From positions 1,178,001 to 1,242,000 of the forward strand of contig JAPCWB010000001.1 of the NCBI GenBank assembly GCA_025938935.1: 64,000 nucleotides of DNA, written 5' to 3'. The stretch is from Novosphingobium sp. MW5 (GTDB taxonomy: Bacteria > Pseudomonadota > Alphaproteobacteria > Sphingomonadales > Sphingomonadaceae). Every line of letters starts with the position of its first letter. The first letter of the stretch is position 1. Shown here piece after piece: positions 1-7,969 of the stretch. The notes under the pieces were generated by a model, which was not told where the DNA came from, ran no database searches, and saw only the letters and a list, made by a program, of their open reading frames with translations. A program made the position numbers and the translations under genes.

Positions 1-197
1 CCCGCCATGACCTCGGCCACCGACCAGCCGAAGCTTGAGATCAGATGCGGGGCGAAGACGCCCATGGTGTAGAAGGGCAGCGGCGAAAGCCCGCAGCCGA
101 TGCCGATCAGGGCAGCGGTAACGACCTTCCAGCCGCGCCGGAATTCGCCTGGTTCCGCCCGGGCTATTTCTATCGAATCCGCCGATGTCGTCGCCAT
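1..197 (-). CDS. MFS transporter, N-terminal fragment (runs off the window)
   Basis: Read on the minus strand from an ATG at 197, the frame stays open to the window edge (65 codons). It starts MATTSADSIEIARAEPGEF, then has a basic FRRGWKVV stretch and a hydrophobic segment with GIGCGLSPLPFYTMGVF, followed by APHLISSFGWSVAEV. A short polar N-terminus, a first membrane helix and then a loop of the form 'P..i..fGWs.a.v' are typical of major facilitator transporters of the oxalate/formate or monocarboxylate antiporter type. Only the first helix and the start of the second are visible, so the substrate cannot be assigned. It is divergent from the esterase operon that starts near 365; the 167 bases between them must hold both promoters, but I recognise no specific site there. 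Confidence 0.7.
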   Translation of the reverse strand, partial: MATTSADSIEIARAEPGEFRRGWKVVTAALIGIGCGLSPLPFYTMGVFAPHLISSFGWSVAEVMA

Positions 198-364
198 GGC
201 CAATCTTCCCTTTGCCTCGCGTCCAGCAAGGGGGTGCGCAGCCCTGCGCCTCAATCGCTGCGGGAGGGGCATCCGCACAGCGGATAAACCTTTGGCCAGC
301 AGCCTGCAGTTGCCGGCATCGCGCGCAAGTTGCGTGGTCTGTCCGCGTCGCAGGAGGTTACTTG

Positions 365-1591
365 GTGTCCATGTCGCATCCCTGCAGCCTGCGTTCAGTA
401 TCGTTGACGGCTCTGCGCTGGGTCGTGGCTTTGGCCGCCATGACTGCCAGTCCCGCTGTTCTCGCTCAAACGGGTGCCCCATCGGCGGGTTGTGCCGTTC
501 CCCCGGCCTTCGGTGCGCCGCCTTATAATTCTGCGGAATTGCAGAGTGATTCGCGGATCACCTTTCGGCTCTGCGCTCCGGATTCGCGCGAAGTCATTCT
601 GGTCAGCCAGGATATGGCCGGAGTCGTTCCGACAGGCTACCCGGCCGGACAACCGTCCGGACTGGCCATGGTGCGTGCAGCCAATGGCTTGTGGAGCGTC
701 ACGACGCCCAGCGCCCTCCCGGCGGGGGTTTACCGTTATGCTTTCCGCATAGATGGCGTGCGCACATCCGATCCGCTCGCCACGCGCCATGCAGAAGACC
801 GGCGTGGCGTGTCATCGCTAATCGAGGTTCCGGGACAACCTGCCGCCTTGCACGAATGGCAGTCTGGCATTCCTCATGGCACCGTGAGCAAGGTCAATTA
901 CTGGTCGAAAGCCACGGAGGACCTGCGCCGCGCCCATGTCTACACGCCGCCCGGATATATGCGGGGCAAGGGCCGTTACCCGGTGCTTTACCTGCTCCAC
1001 GGTGCGGGGGGCAGCGACGATAGCTGGATCAGTTCGGGACGGGTGGACTTCATCCTCGACAACCTGATCGCTGCCGGAAAGGTCCGGCCGATGATTGTCG
1101 TCATGCCGCAGGGCCATACGCCGTACCGCCCAGGCGTGAGCGTGTTCAGCAACCGGGAGTTTTCCGACGACCTGCTGGGCAATCTTGTCCCATGGGTCGA
1201 TGCCAATTTTCGCACCATTCCCGGCGCGCGCAACCGGGCGATGGCGGGTGAATCGATGGGAGGGCAGCACACGCTGCATGTCGGGCTGATCCATCCGGAA
1301 GTGTTTGGCTCGATCGGCGTGTTCTCGATCGGCCTTGGCACCGGGGGCGCTGCCGAGGCCAAGGCTTTTGGCGACACCCATTCTGCCGCCTTGGCCCGGT
1401 CGGCGAAAGAACTGCGATTGATGTATATGGCCGTGGGACGCGATGACGTCGTCTATGACACCGTGGCCCCAGCGCGCGCGATGCTTGATCGGTTCGGCAT
1501 CCGGCACGTCTACCGCGAGACGGACGGTGGGCACACCTGGATCAACTGGCGCAATTACCTTGCCGACTTTACGCCAAGGCTTTTCAAGTGA
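365..1591 (+). CDS. Secreted esterase, CE1/enterochelin-esterase-like, with N-terminal E-set domain
   Basis: Alpha/beta hydrolase, about 408 residues. An export signal (hydrophobic stretch ending SPAVLAQ) is followed by an immunoglobulin-like E-set/CBM48-type region (ITFRLCAPDSREVILVSQD to about residue 150). The esterase fold then shows PVLYLLHGAGGSDDSW (oxyanion region), the nucleophile elbow GESMGG with Ser near residue 297, and a C-terminal DGGHTWINW histidine. Two-domain proteins of this type are common in xylan and plant-polysaccharide loci as acetyl or feruloyl esterases. AGGAGG at 352-357 lies seven bases before a GTG at 365; an ATG at 371 in the same frame is the alternative, while longer frames back to 185 overlap the divergent gene. 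The stop overlaps the next start (TGATG). Ester substrate unknown; periplasmic or secreted location is inferred. Confidence 0.85.
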   Translation: MSMSHPCSLRSVSLTALRWVVALAAMTASPAVLAQTGAPSAGCAVPPAFGAPPYNSAELQSDSRITFRLCAPDSREVILVSQDMAGVVPTGYPAGQPSGLAMVRAANGLWSVTTPSALPAGVYRYAFRIDGVRTSDPLATRHAEDRRGVSSLIEVPGQPAALHEWQSGIPHGTVSKVNYWSKATEDLRRAHVYTPPGYMRGKGRYPVLYLLHGAGGSDDSWISSGRVDFILDNLIAAGKVRPMIVVMPQGHTPYRPGVSVFSNREFSDDLLGNLVPWVDANFRTIPGARNRAMAGESMGGQHTLHVGLIHPEVFGSIGVFSIGLGTGGAAEAKAFGDTHSAALARSAKELRLMYMAVGRDDVVYDTVAPARAMLDRFGIRHVYRETDGGHTWINWRNYLADFTPRLFK

Positions 1592-2934
1592 TGCAGGACA
1601 ATACCTCGCAAGCATGGCGCATCCGGATCGGCTCACTGCTGGTGCCGCTCGCCCATGCGGCGGGGATGAACGTCGTCACCATGCTGGGACTGCGCTTCCT
1701 GACCGACAGCTTGGCCATTTCAGCCGGGGCGGCGGGGACGATCTTTGCGCTGGTCAAGGTCTATGACGGCCTGCTCGATCCCGCAGTAGGGGCATGGAGC
1801 GACCGGTTCCGCAGCAACTGGGGCCGGCGGCTGCCATTCCTCTTTGCCGGTGGTCTGGCCATGCCGCTGGGCCTCGCTCTGCTGTTCGGCGCGCCCTCGT
1901 TCTCCTCGCTTTTGCTGGCAGAGCTGTTTGTGGCTCTGGCGCTGGCGGTTCACGCCACCGGTTTCACCCTGCTGACCATTCCCGGCTTTGCCATGGTGGT
2001 CGAAGCCTCTGCCGACCATCATGAGCGAACCCGGCTGATGGCCTGGCGCGTCTATGGCAATTCGGCCGGGACCATGCTGGGCACAACGCTGCCCGGCTGG
2101 CTACTGGCGGGGCTGGGCCCGACGCGCGGCGGCCATTTTATCATGGCGCTGGTTGTGGGCGCTATTGTCTTCTGTGCCGCGCTGATCGCCGTCTGGCTGC
2201 TGCGCGATGCGCCGCGTACCGAGGCCGGGACTGAGACGCGCGAGCGCTACAGCCTGAAGCGGCAGGCGCGGCTGGCATGGGACAACCGCCCGTTCCGCCT
2301 GCTGGCCATCGCCCATGTCTTCCTGCTGTTCGGCACGGCGATCGGTTCGGCGGGCATGGCCTATTTCAGCCGCTATGTCCTGAAGGCGGGCGACGGCTGG
2401 CTGGGCTCCTATTTCTTTGTTGCCACAATAGCGAACCTCGTCGCTACGCCGCTCTGGGTGCGGCTTTCGCGCGTCATCGGCAAGAAGGCGGGCTACATCG
2501 CTGCCATGGCGCTTTACGGCGGCATGCACCTGCTTTGGCTGACCGCCGCCGAGGGTGAGGCGCAGTGGCTGCTTATCTTGCGCGCCGCACTGATCGGCAC
2601 CGGTGCGGCGGGCATGATCCTCTGCGCCTACTCCATGCTGTCCGACGCGGTGCGCCACGATTTTGTAAAGAGCGGTGAGCGGCGAGAGGGGGCGTTCGCC
2701 GGCTTTACCACGCTGTTCGACAAGCTTTCCGCCGCCTTTGCCCTGGCCGCAATGGGCTGGTTCCTTGCCGCCATGGGCTATGTTTCGTCGGGCGCGGGCA
2801 CTGCCGCCGCGCAGTCTGACAGCGCCGTTCTCGCCGTGCGCCTTTGCGTTTCGATCATCCCCGCTGCCGCGCTGCTTTGCGCGATACTGGCCGTCTCCCG
2901 TTACGACCTGGACCCCGAAGAGGTTGCTGCATGA
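1591..2934 (+). CDS. GPH-family sugar:cation symporter (MFS)
   Basis: Inner-membrane transporter of about 447 residues with some twelve hydrophobic segments. The N-terminal half has LVKVYDGLLDPAVGAWSDR followed by NWGRRLPFLFAGG, the conserved loop of glycoside-pentoside-hexuronide symporters (XynB/MelB type). The middle loop has the family's charged stretch (RDAPRTEAGTETRERYSLK). The ATG at 1591 overlaps the esterase stop (TGATG) and its own stop overlaps the next start (ATGA), so it is co-transcribed with two esterases and a molybdenum hydroxylase. Import of an (acylated) glycoside or glycone is the obvious role, but the substrate is not shown by the sequence. A GTG at 1588 is an alternative start one codon upstream. 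Confidence 0.85.
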   Translation: MQDNTSQAWRIRIGSLLVPLAHAAGMNVVTMLGLRFLTDSLAISAGAAGTIFALVKVYDGLLDPAVGAWSDRFRSNWGRRLPFLFAGGLAMPLGLALLFGAPSFSSLLLAELFVALALAVHATGFTLLTIPGFAMVVEASADHHERTRLMAWRVYGNSAGTMLGTTLPGWLLAGLGPTRGGHFIMALVVGAIVFCAALIAVWLLRDAPRTEAGTETRERYSLKRQARLAWDNRPFRLLAIAHVFLLFGTAIGSAGMAYFSRYVLKAGDGWLGSYFFVATIANLVATPLWVRLSRVIGKKAGYIAAMALYGGMHLLWLTAAEGEAQWLLILRAALIGTGAAGMILCAYSMLSDAVRHDFVKSGERREGAFAGFTTLFDKLSAAFALAAMGWFLAAMGYVSSGAGTAAAQSDSAVLAVRLCVSIIPAAALLCAILAVSRYDLDPEEVAA

Positions 2935-4748
2935 AAATCCGCCTTATCCCGCTTGCCCTGGCCCTGATCGCCGCTCCCGCGCTGGCAAAGTCGCAGGTCT
3001 TGCCGGTCGAGCCTGTCTGGCCGCAAGGGGTGCCCGGTGGGGCAGAGCAAGTGCGCGAGGAAGAGGATGCGGAGAAGGTGTGGAACGTCACCACGCCCAC
3101 CTATCAGGCCTTCCTGCCGCCCAAGGGCAAGGGCAACGGCGCGGCGGTGGTTGTCGCTCCCGGCGGGGGCTTTCGCCAACTTTCGATCCACAAGGAGGGT
3201 ACCGACGTCGCCCGCTGGCTCAATGATAGGGGTATCGCCGCTTTCGTCCTGAAATACCGGCTTGTCACGCGCTTGCCCGGCGAAACGCCCGAAGCACAGC
3301 GAGACCGGCTGAATGCCACCATGCGCAACGAGGATCGAGGCACCCGCGCGGCCGAGGATGGAATTCAGGCGCTTCGCCTGATCCGTGCTCGGGCGGACCG
3401 CTACGGTATCGATCCGCAGCGCATTGGCGTAGTCGGATTTTCGGCGGGTGGCCATGTCGCCGGGATGATGGCTCTGGCGCCCGAGCCCGAACGGCCTGCA
3501 TTCGCCGGGCTCATCTATGGCATGCCTTTCATCACCCCGCCGCCGCCGCTGCCTGCCGCCAATCTTCCATGGCCCGAAGGCACGCCCAAGGAGCCATGGC
3601 TGCGCCCGGTGCCGACTCCGGCACCCGGTTCCCTTCCACCCCACTTCATGGTGATCGCGCAGGATGACGAGATCGCCGGGCAGGGCTTCCGCCAGTACTA
3701 CGCCGCGATGCTGGACGCGGGCTACAAGCCCGAGGTCCACCTGTACGACAAGGGCAACCACGGCTTTGGCATGGCCAAGCGCGGGCTGACTACCGACTAC
3801 TGGATTGATGAGTTTTACTGGTGGATCCAGGCGCGCGGCTTCCTGAAGGCGCCGCCCGCTCCCCGTGTGTTCAGCGACTGCAGGGAGGACTGCCCGCAGA
3901 TGGTCGTCGTTCCCGCCGGAAAGTTCCGCATGGGCGCGGATGGGGGCGAGGAAGGCCGGCCCGAAGGCGCGCCGCACGACGTGACGATCGCCAAGCCCTT
4001 TGCCCTTGGCCGCATGGAAGTTACCAACGCGCAGTATGCGCGTTTCATCGCCGAAACCGGCCGCAAGCCGACCGGTGGATGCCGCTCATGGGATCGGGCG
4101 AGTGGAAGCGTTGTCGAACGTGCCGATGCCGATTTCCGCAAGCCCGGACTTGGTGCTGGCGACGGTGCACCCGACATTCCGGTGGTCTGCGTTTCGTGGC
4201 GCGACGCCAAGGCTTACGTTGCGTGGCTCGCGAACAAGACCGGCAAGCCCTATCGCCTGCCCAGCGAGGCGGAATGGGAATATGCCGCCCGCGCGGGTTC
4301 GCAAGAGGACTATCCCTGGGGCAAGGACCCCGCCGGGGGTTGCGGAGTGGCCAACGTGCTCGACAAGCGGGCCATCGCTTCAGGCATGCTTCCCGCTTTT
4401 CAGGAAAAGCCCGGCGCGCCGGCCCATGCGGCCTGCGACGATGCCCATGCCGGGGCCGCGCCGGTGGGCAGCTACCGGGCGAATGCCTTCGGGCTGCACG
4501 ACATGACCGGCAACGTCTGGGAATGGACCGAGGACTGCTATGTCGCGCCCTATGCCGCTGACGTGCCAACCGACGGAAGCGCCTATCAGGTGAAGGGCGA
4601 ATGCGGCCGCCGGGCCGTGCGAGGCGGCAGCTGGATGACCGTGCCCTTCCGCAACCGCCCGGCATGGCGTGGCCGGGATCCGGAAGACCAGGTCAGCTGG
4701 ATCTTCGGCATGCGGGTTGCCCGCGATCTCGATGCCAAGGGGCGCTGA
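2931..4748 (+). CDS. Fusion of BD-FAE-like alpha/beta esterase with an FGE/SUMF1-like domain
   Basis: About 605 residues in two modules. Residues 1-19 are a signal peptide (ends APALA). Residues ~45-305 are an alpha/beta hydrolase: VVVAPGGGFRQLS (HGGG-like oxyanion segment), nucleophile elbow GFSAGG (Ser171), Asp245/246 in VIAQDDE and GNHGFG (His277), as in acetyl-xylan-esterase-like BD-FAE enzymes. Residues ~320-600 are an FGE-sulfatase fold: VVVPAGKFRMG, GRMEVTNAQYARF, RLPSEAEWEYAARAG, GLHDMTGNVWEWTEDC and RAVRGGSWM. The paired cysteines of active formylglycine-generating enzymes after GGS are replaced (GGSWMTVPFRNRPAW), so this module probably binds or modifies something else rather than making formylglycine. 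The ATG at 2931 overlaps the transporter stop; longer starts would lie inside that gene. Confidence 0.85.
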   Translation: MKIRLIPLALALIAAPALAKSQVLPVEPVWPQGVPGGAEQVREEEDAEKVWNVTTPTYQAFLPPKGKGNGAAVVVAPGGGFRQLSIHKEGTDVARWLNDRGIAAFVLKYRLVTRLPGETPEAQRDRLNATMRNEDRGTRAAEDGIQALRLIRARADRYGIDPQRIGVVGFSAGGHVAGMMALAPEPERPAFAGLIYGMPFITPPPPLPAANLPWPEGTPKEPWLRPVPTPAPGSLPPHFMVIAQDDEIAGQGFRQYYAAMLDAGYKPEVHLYDKGNHGFGMAKRGLTTDYWIDEFYWWIQARGFLKAPPAPRVFSDCREDCPQMVVVPAGKFRMGADGGEEGRPEGAPHDVTIAKPFALGRMEVTNAQYARFIAETGRKPTGGCRSWDRASGSVVERADADFRKPGLGAGDGAPDIPVVCVSWRDAKAYVAWLANKTGKPYRLPSEAEWEYAARAGSQEDYPWGKDPAGGCGVANVLDKRAIASGMLPAFQEKPGAPAHAACDDAHAGAAPVGSYRANAFGLHDMTGNVWEWTEDCYVAPYAADVPTDGSAYQVKGECGRRAVRGGSWMTVPFRNRPAWRGRDPEDQVSWIFGMRVARDLDAKGR

Positions 4749-4752
4749 GGCC

Positions 4753-6939
4753 ATGGAAACTCTTGCGAAAGTTGACCGCCGCAGCCTGCTGAAGGCCCTG
4801 GGGCTTGGCGCGGGCGCCCTGGTGATCGGCGCGGGTCCGGCCGGCGCGCAGGGCGGCAGCGGAGCGCAGTTCGGCGCCATGCTGGGCATCGGCGCGGATG
4901 GCGCGGTCACGATTGTCTGCCCTTCTTCCGAGATGGGGCAGGGGACACAGGAAGCGCTGGCTCGGATCATTGCCGAAGAACTCGATTGCGATTGGGCGCA
5001 CGTAATCATCCGGCAGCCGTGGGCGGACAAGGCCTTCATCAATCCCGTGGCGAAGCGGCAACTCACCGCCAATTCGATGACCGTGACTGGCTATTACCCC
5101 GCGCTCCGGCGGCTGGGTGCTGCCGCTCGGGCAGTGCTGATCGATGCGGCGGCGGCAAAGCTGGCCGTACCCGCCAGTGAACTCTCCGCCAGCAAAGGAC
5201 AGGTGCGCCACGTATCCAGCAACCGCGTGCTTGGCTACGGCGAACTGGCGGCGGCCGCATCTGCCCTGCCGCTGCCTGCCGAACCCAAGCTCAAGATGGC
5301 CGCAGACTTTGCCCTGATCGGCAAGCGCAGTCCGCGCAAGGATCTGGCCGCCAAGGTCACGGGCCGGGCCGAATTCGGCATCGACGTGCATGAAGACGGC
5401 ATGCTGGTTGCCGCCCTCTCGCTCGGTCCGCACCGCCATGCCAAAGCCAGCGCGACCGGCATTGACGAGGCCAAGGCCATGCCGGGAGTCAAGGCAGTCG
5501 TGCCGGTGAACGGCGGCTATGCCGTGATCGCCGACCGTTTCTGGCGTGCGCGCAAGGCAGCGGAAAAGCTGCTGGTAACGGTAAGCGAATCTCCCATTGC
5601 GGGACTGGACGACGCGAAGGTGGCAGCTGCTATTTCCTCCGCCTTCGACACTGTGCCAGCCGAACCATTCCCCGATGTCGACATCGTTTCGATCCCGCAG
5701 CGCTTCACGCCCGGTAACCCCGAGGCCGTGGCCAAGGCGCTCGCCGCCGCGCCGCGCAAGCTGGAGGCCGAATATTCGGTTCCCTATCTCGCCCATGCCA
5801 CGCTTGAGCCGCTGGTCTGTTCGGCACGGCTGAAGGACGGCGAACTGCTGGTGCGCGGGCCGTTGCAGGCGCCCGAGGCATCGCGCGACATCGCCGCCAA
5901 GGTGGCCGGGCTGCCGCTCGAAAAGGTCCGGGTAGAGGTGACCTACATCGGCGGCGGGTTCGGCCGAAAGTGGTCGATCGATTTCGTCGAGGTCGCCGTG
6001 CAGGCCGCACTCGGTGCTCCCGGCCACATGGTCAAAACGATCTGGACGCGTGAGCAGGACTTCGCCCAGGACGAATTCCGCCCCGCCTTCACCGCCCGCT
6101 ACACCGCAGGCATGGCCGAGGACGGCAAGCTGCTTGCCATGGATTCGCGCATCGCAGGCCAGTCGATCAACCGCTTCCACAAGCGGAAGGGTCCGCCGGG
6201 GCAGGGCGATCCCTCTGCCGCTGCCATGCTGGTCTACGGCGTCTATGACTTCCCGGACAAGCTGATCCGCTATCACCCGGCGGATCTGTCGATCCCGGTC
6301 GGCTTCTGGCGCAGCGTCACGCTGTCGCAGAACGCCTTTTTCGCCGAATCGATGATCGACGAGGTAGCTCGCGCCGCCAAGGCCGATCCGCTCGCCTATC
6401 GCCGCGCCATGCTGGCAAAGCATCCGCGAGGGGTTGCGGTGCTGGACAAGGTGGCGGCGATGATCGGCTGGAACGCAAAACGCGCCAAGGGCCGCGGGCG
6501 CGGCGTGGCGCTCTCCTATGCGGACAATGCCTGGTGTGCGCAGGCGGTCGAAGTCTCGCTCAAGGGCAAGGCGCTGACCATCGAGCGCATTGCCTGCGCC
6601 TTCGATTGCGGCCTCGCCATCGATCCGGCGAGCGTAGAGGCACAGATGTCGGGCGGGATTATCTTCGGCCTGCAGGCGGCGCTGTGGGGTGAGGTTCACT
6701 TCGCCGATGGCGCGGTCACCAGTGCCAACTTCTCGGACTACCGCATGGCGACGCTCGCTGATGTTCCGAGGGTGGAGGTCGCCTTGCTGCACGGCTCTGA
6801 CCGGCCCGGATCGGTCGGGGAATCGGGCGTGCCCGGGATTGCCCCAGCGCTGGCCAACGCGATCGCCGACGCTGGCGGCCCGCGCATCAGGAAGCTGCCG
6901 ATCGCCAACAGTCTCGATATTCAGGAGGCCCGGGCATGA
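4753..6939 (+). CDS. Xanthine-dehydrogenase-family molybdopterin-binding large subunit (IorB-like), Tat-exported
   Basis: About 728 residues of the isoquinoline-1-oxidoreductase beta / COG1529 type. A twin-arginine signal ([17 protein letters not shown]) sits at residues 8-25, so the folded, cofactor-loaded protein should be exported to the periplasm. MoCo-pocket landmarks include [32 protein letters not shown] and, near the C-terminus, [12 protein letters not shown] with the conserved catalytic Glu (about residue 690). Members hydroxylate aldehydes or N-heterocycles using water. It starts four bases after the esterase/FGE fusion and its stop overlaps the small subunit (ATGA). No FAD subunit and no cytochrome domain are present, so electrons probably leave through the 2Fe-2S subunit to an unlinked acceptor. 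The substrate is unknown. Confidence 0.88.
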   Translation: METLAKVDRRSLLKALGLGAGALVIGAGPAGAQGGSGAQFGAMLGIGADGAVTIVCPSSEMGQGTQEALARIIAEELDCDWAHVIIRQPWADKAFINPVAKRQLTANSMTVTGYYPALRRLGAAARAVLIDAAAAKLAVPASELSASKGQVRHVSSNRVLGYGELAAAASALPLPAEPKLKMAADFALIGKRSPRKDLAAKVTGRAEFGIDVHEDGMLVAALSLGPHRHAKASATGIDEAKAMPGVKAVVPVNGGYAVIADRFWRARKAAEKLLVTVSESPIAGLDDAKVAAAISSAFDTVPAEPFPDVDIVSIPQRFTPGNPEAVAKALAAAPRKLEAEYSVPYLAHATLEPLVCSARLKDGELLVRGPLQAPEASRDIAAKVAGLPLEKVRVEVTYIGGGFGRKWSIDFVEVAVQAALGAPGHMVKTIWTREQDFAQDEFRPAFTARYTAGMAEDGKLLAMDSRIAGQSINRFHKRKGPPGQGDPSAAAMLVYGVYDFPDKLIRYHPADLSIPVGFWRSVTLSQNAFFAESMIDEVARAAKADPLAYRRAMLAKHPRGVAVLDKVAAMIGWNAKRAKGRGRGVALSYADNAWCAQAVEVSLKGKALTIERIACAFDCGLAIDPASVEAQMSGGIIFGLQAALWGEVHFADGAVTSANFSDYRMATLADVPRVEVALLHGSDRPGSVGESGVPGIAPALANAIADAGGPRIRKLPIANSLDIQEARA

Positions 6940-7394
6940 CCGAGCTCACCGTCAATGGCCAGGCGCGCAATGTCGATGCCGATGCCGATACGCCCCTGCT
7001 GTGGGTTTTGCGCGAGGACCTGAACCTGCCGGGCACCAAGTTCGGCTGCGGCGCGGGGCTGTGCGGGGCCTGCACTGTCCATCTCGATGGCGAGGCCGTG
7101 CGATCATGCCAGGTGCCGCTCAGCGAGGTCGGCGCGCGGAAGGTGGCGACGATCGAGTCCCTCGGCTCGGAGGAGGGCGGGCTCAGCCCGGTTCAGGCCG
7201 CATGGATTGCCGAACAGGTTCCGCAATGCGGCTATTGCCAGTCCGGCATGATCATGGCGACATCCGCCCTGCTCAAGGCCAATCCCCATCCGACCAAAGC
7301 GGAAATCCGCGCGGCGATCACCAATATCTGCCGCTGTGGCACCTATCCGCGCATTGTGGCGGCCATTGCCAGCCTGACCGGCGGCAGGGGCTGA
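6936..7394 (+). CDS. (2Fe-2S)-binding small subunit of the molybdenum hydroxylase
   Basis: 152 residues, the usual size of CoxS/IorA-type subunits. The N-terminal plant-type ferredoxin cluster reads [15 protein letters not shown], with a further Cys in AVRSCQVPL. The C-terminal second cluster has [11 protein letters not shown] and [12 protein letters not shown]. It carries no signal peptide and is presumably exported as a passenger of the Tat-tagged large subunit, with which it overlaps (ATGA at 6936-6939). It ends the five-gene operon that began at 365; the next gene is convergent on the opposite strand only six bases away. Confidence 0.93.
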   Translation: MTELTVNGQARNVDADADTPLLWVLREDLNLPGTKFGCGAGLCGACTVHLDGEAVRSCQVPLSEVGARKVATIESLGSEEGGLSPVQAAWIAEQVPQCGYCQSGMIMATSALLKANPHPTKAEIRAAITNICRCGTYPRIVAAIASLTGGRG

Positions 7395-7400
7395 CACGCC

Positions 7401-7871
7401 TTAGCCGGAGTGGTCCTTGATCGTCTCCATCGCGACGAAGGTGGAGGTGCTGGCCACGTGAGGAAGGCTGGTAATCCGTTCTCCCAGCACGATGCGATAG
7501 CGGCGGATGTCAGCCGTGCGCACCTTGAGCAGGTAGTCGAAGCTGCTGGCGATCATGTGGCATTCCTCGATCTCGGGAATGCGGCGCACGCCGGCGTTGA
7601 ACGCCTCGAGCGCCTGTTCGCGGGTGTCGGACAGCTTGATTTCGGTAAAGGCGACATGGTCGAGGCCCAGCTTGGCGGGATCGACCACGGCGCGAAAGCC
7701 AAGGATCACGCCGCTGTCGATCAGCTTGCGCAAGCGGACCTGGCACGGCGTCTTTGACAGGCCAACTCGCTGGGCGAGGTCGGTTACCGTGATGCGGCCG
7801 TCCTCCATAAGCACGGCGATGATCTTGCGGTCGAAGTCATCCAGATCGACCGATTTTGCGCTGCTGGGCAT
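7401..7871 (-). CDS. Lrp/AsnC-family transcriptional regulator (probable regulator of putA)
   Basis: 156 residues. The N-terminal winged helix is LDDFDRKIIAVLMEDGRIT then DLAQRVGLSKTPCQVRLRKL, the classical AsnC helix-turn-helix. The C-terminal RAM/ligand domain covers about residues 70-150 (VAFTEIKLSD, ECHMIASSFDYLLKVRT). It is divergent from putA, with 98 bases between the starts. Lrp-type activators encoded next to putA and responding to proline are well known in alphaproteobacteria (PutR), and the PutA here lacks its own DNA-binding domain, so this protein is the likely controller. A 21-base palindrome at 7892-7912 in the shared intergenic region is a candidate binding site. Confidence 0.92.
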   Translation of the reverse strand: MPSSAKSVDLDDFDRKIIAVLMEDGRITVTDLAQRVGLSKTPCQVRLRKLIDSGVILGFRAVVDPAKLGLDHVAFTEIKLSDTREQALEAFNAGVRRIPEIEECHMIASSFDYLLKVRTADIRRYRIVLGERITSLPHVASTSTFVAMETIKDHSG

Positions 7872-7891
7872 CCAGATCGCCTGTTATTGAG

Positions 7892-7912
7892 ATGAAATCA
7901 GGTCGATTTCAT
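7892..7912. promoter_or_regulatory. Palindrome in the lrp-putA intergenic region, candidate Lrp operator
   Basis: Perfect 8-base arms ATGAAATC and GATTTCAT separated by AGGTC, centred in the only non-coding stretch between the two divergent genes. Odd-spaced AT-rich dyads of about 15-21 bases are typical of Lrp/AsnC dimer sites. It lies 21 bases from the regulator start and 57 bases from the putA start, so it could serve autoregulation and putA activation at once. Assignment rests on position and symmetry only. Confidence 0.45.
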
Positions 7913-7969
7913 TTACGAAGGCACCATATTTGGTCAGGCTGACAAAGGCAAATGGGATAGGATGCTGTC

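Noticed and set aside
198-364. Earlier start of the first esterase (from 185)
   Set aside because: It would overlap the divergent MFS gene; AGGAGG at 352-357 supports a start at 365 or 371 and gives a proper signal peptide.
4693-6792. Long minus-strand open frame (699 codons) opposite the Mo-hydroxylase large subunit
   Set aside because: It mirrors the real gene in GC-rich DNA, has no recognisable domain, and the plus strand shows a Tat signal and MoCo motifs.
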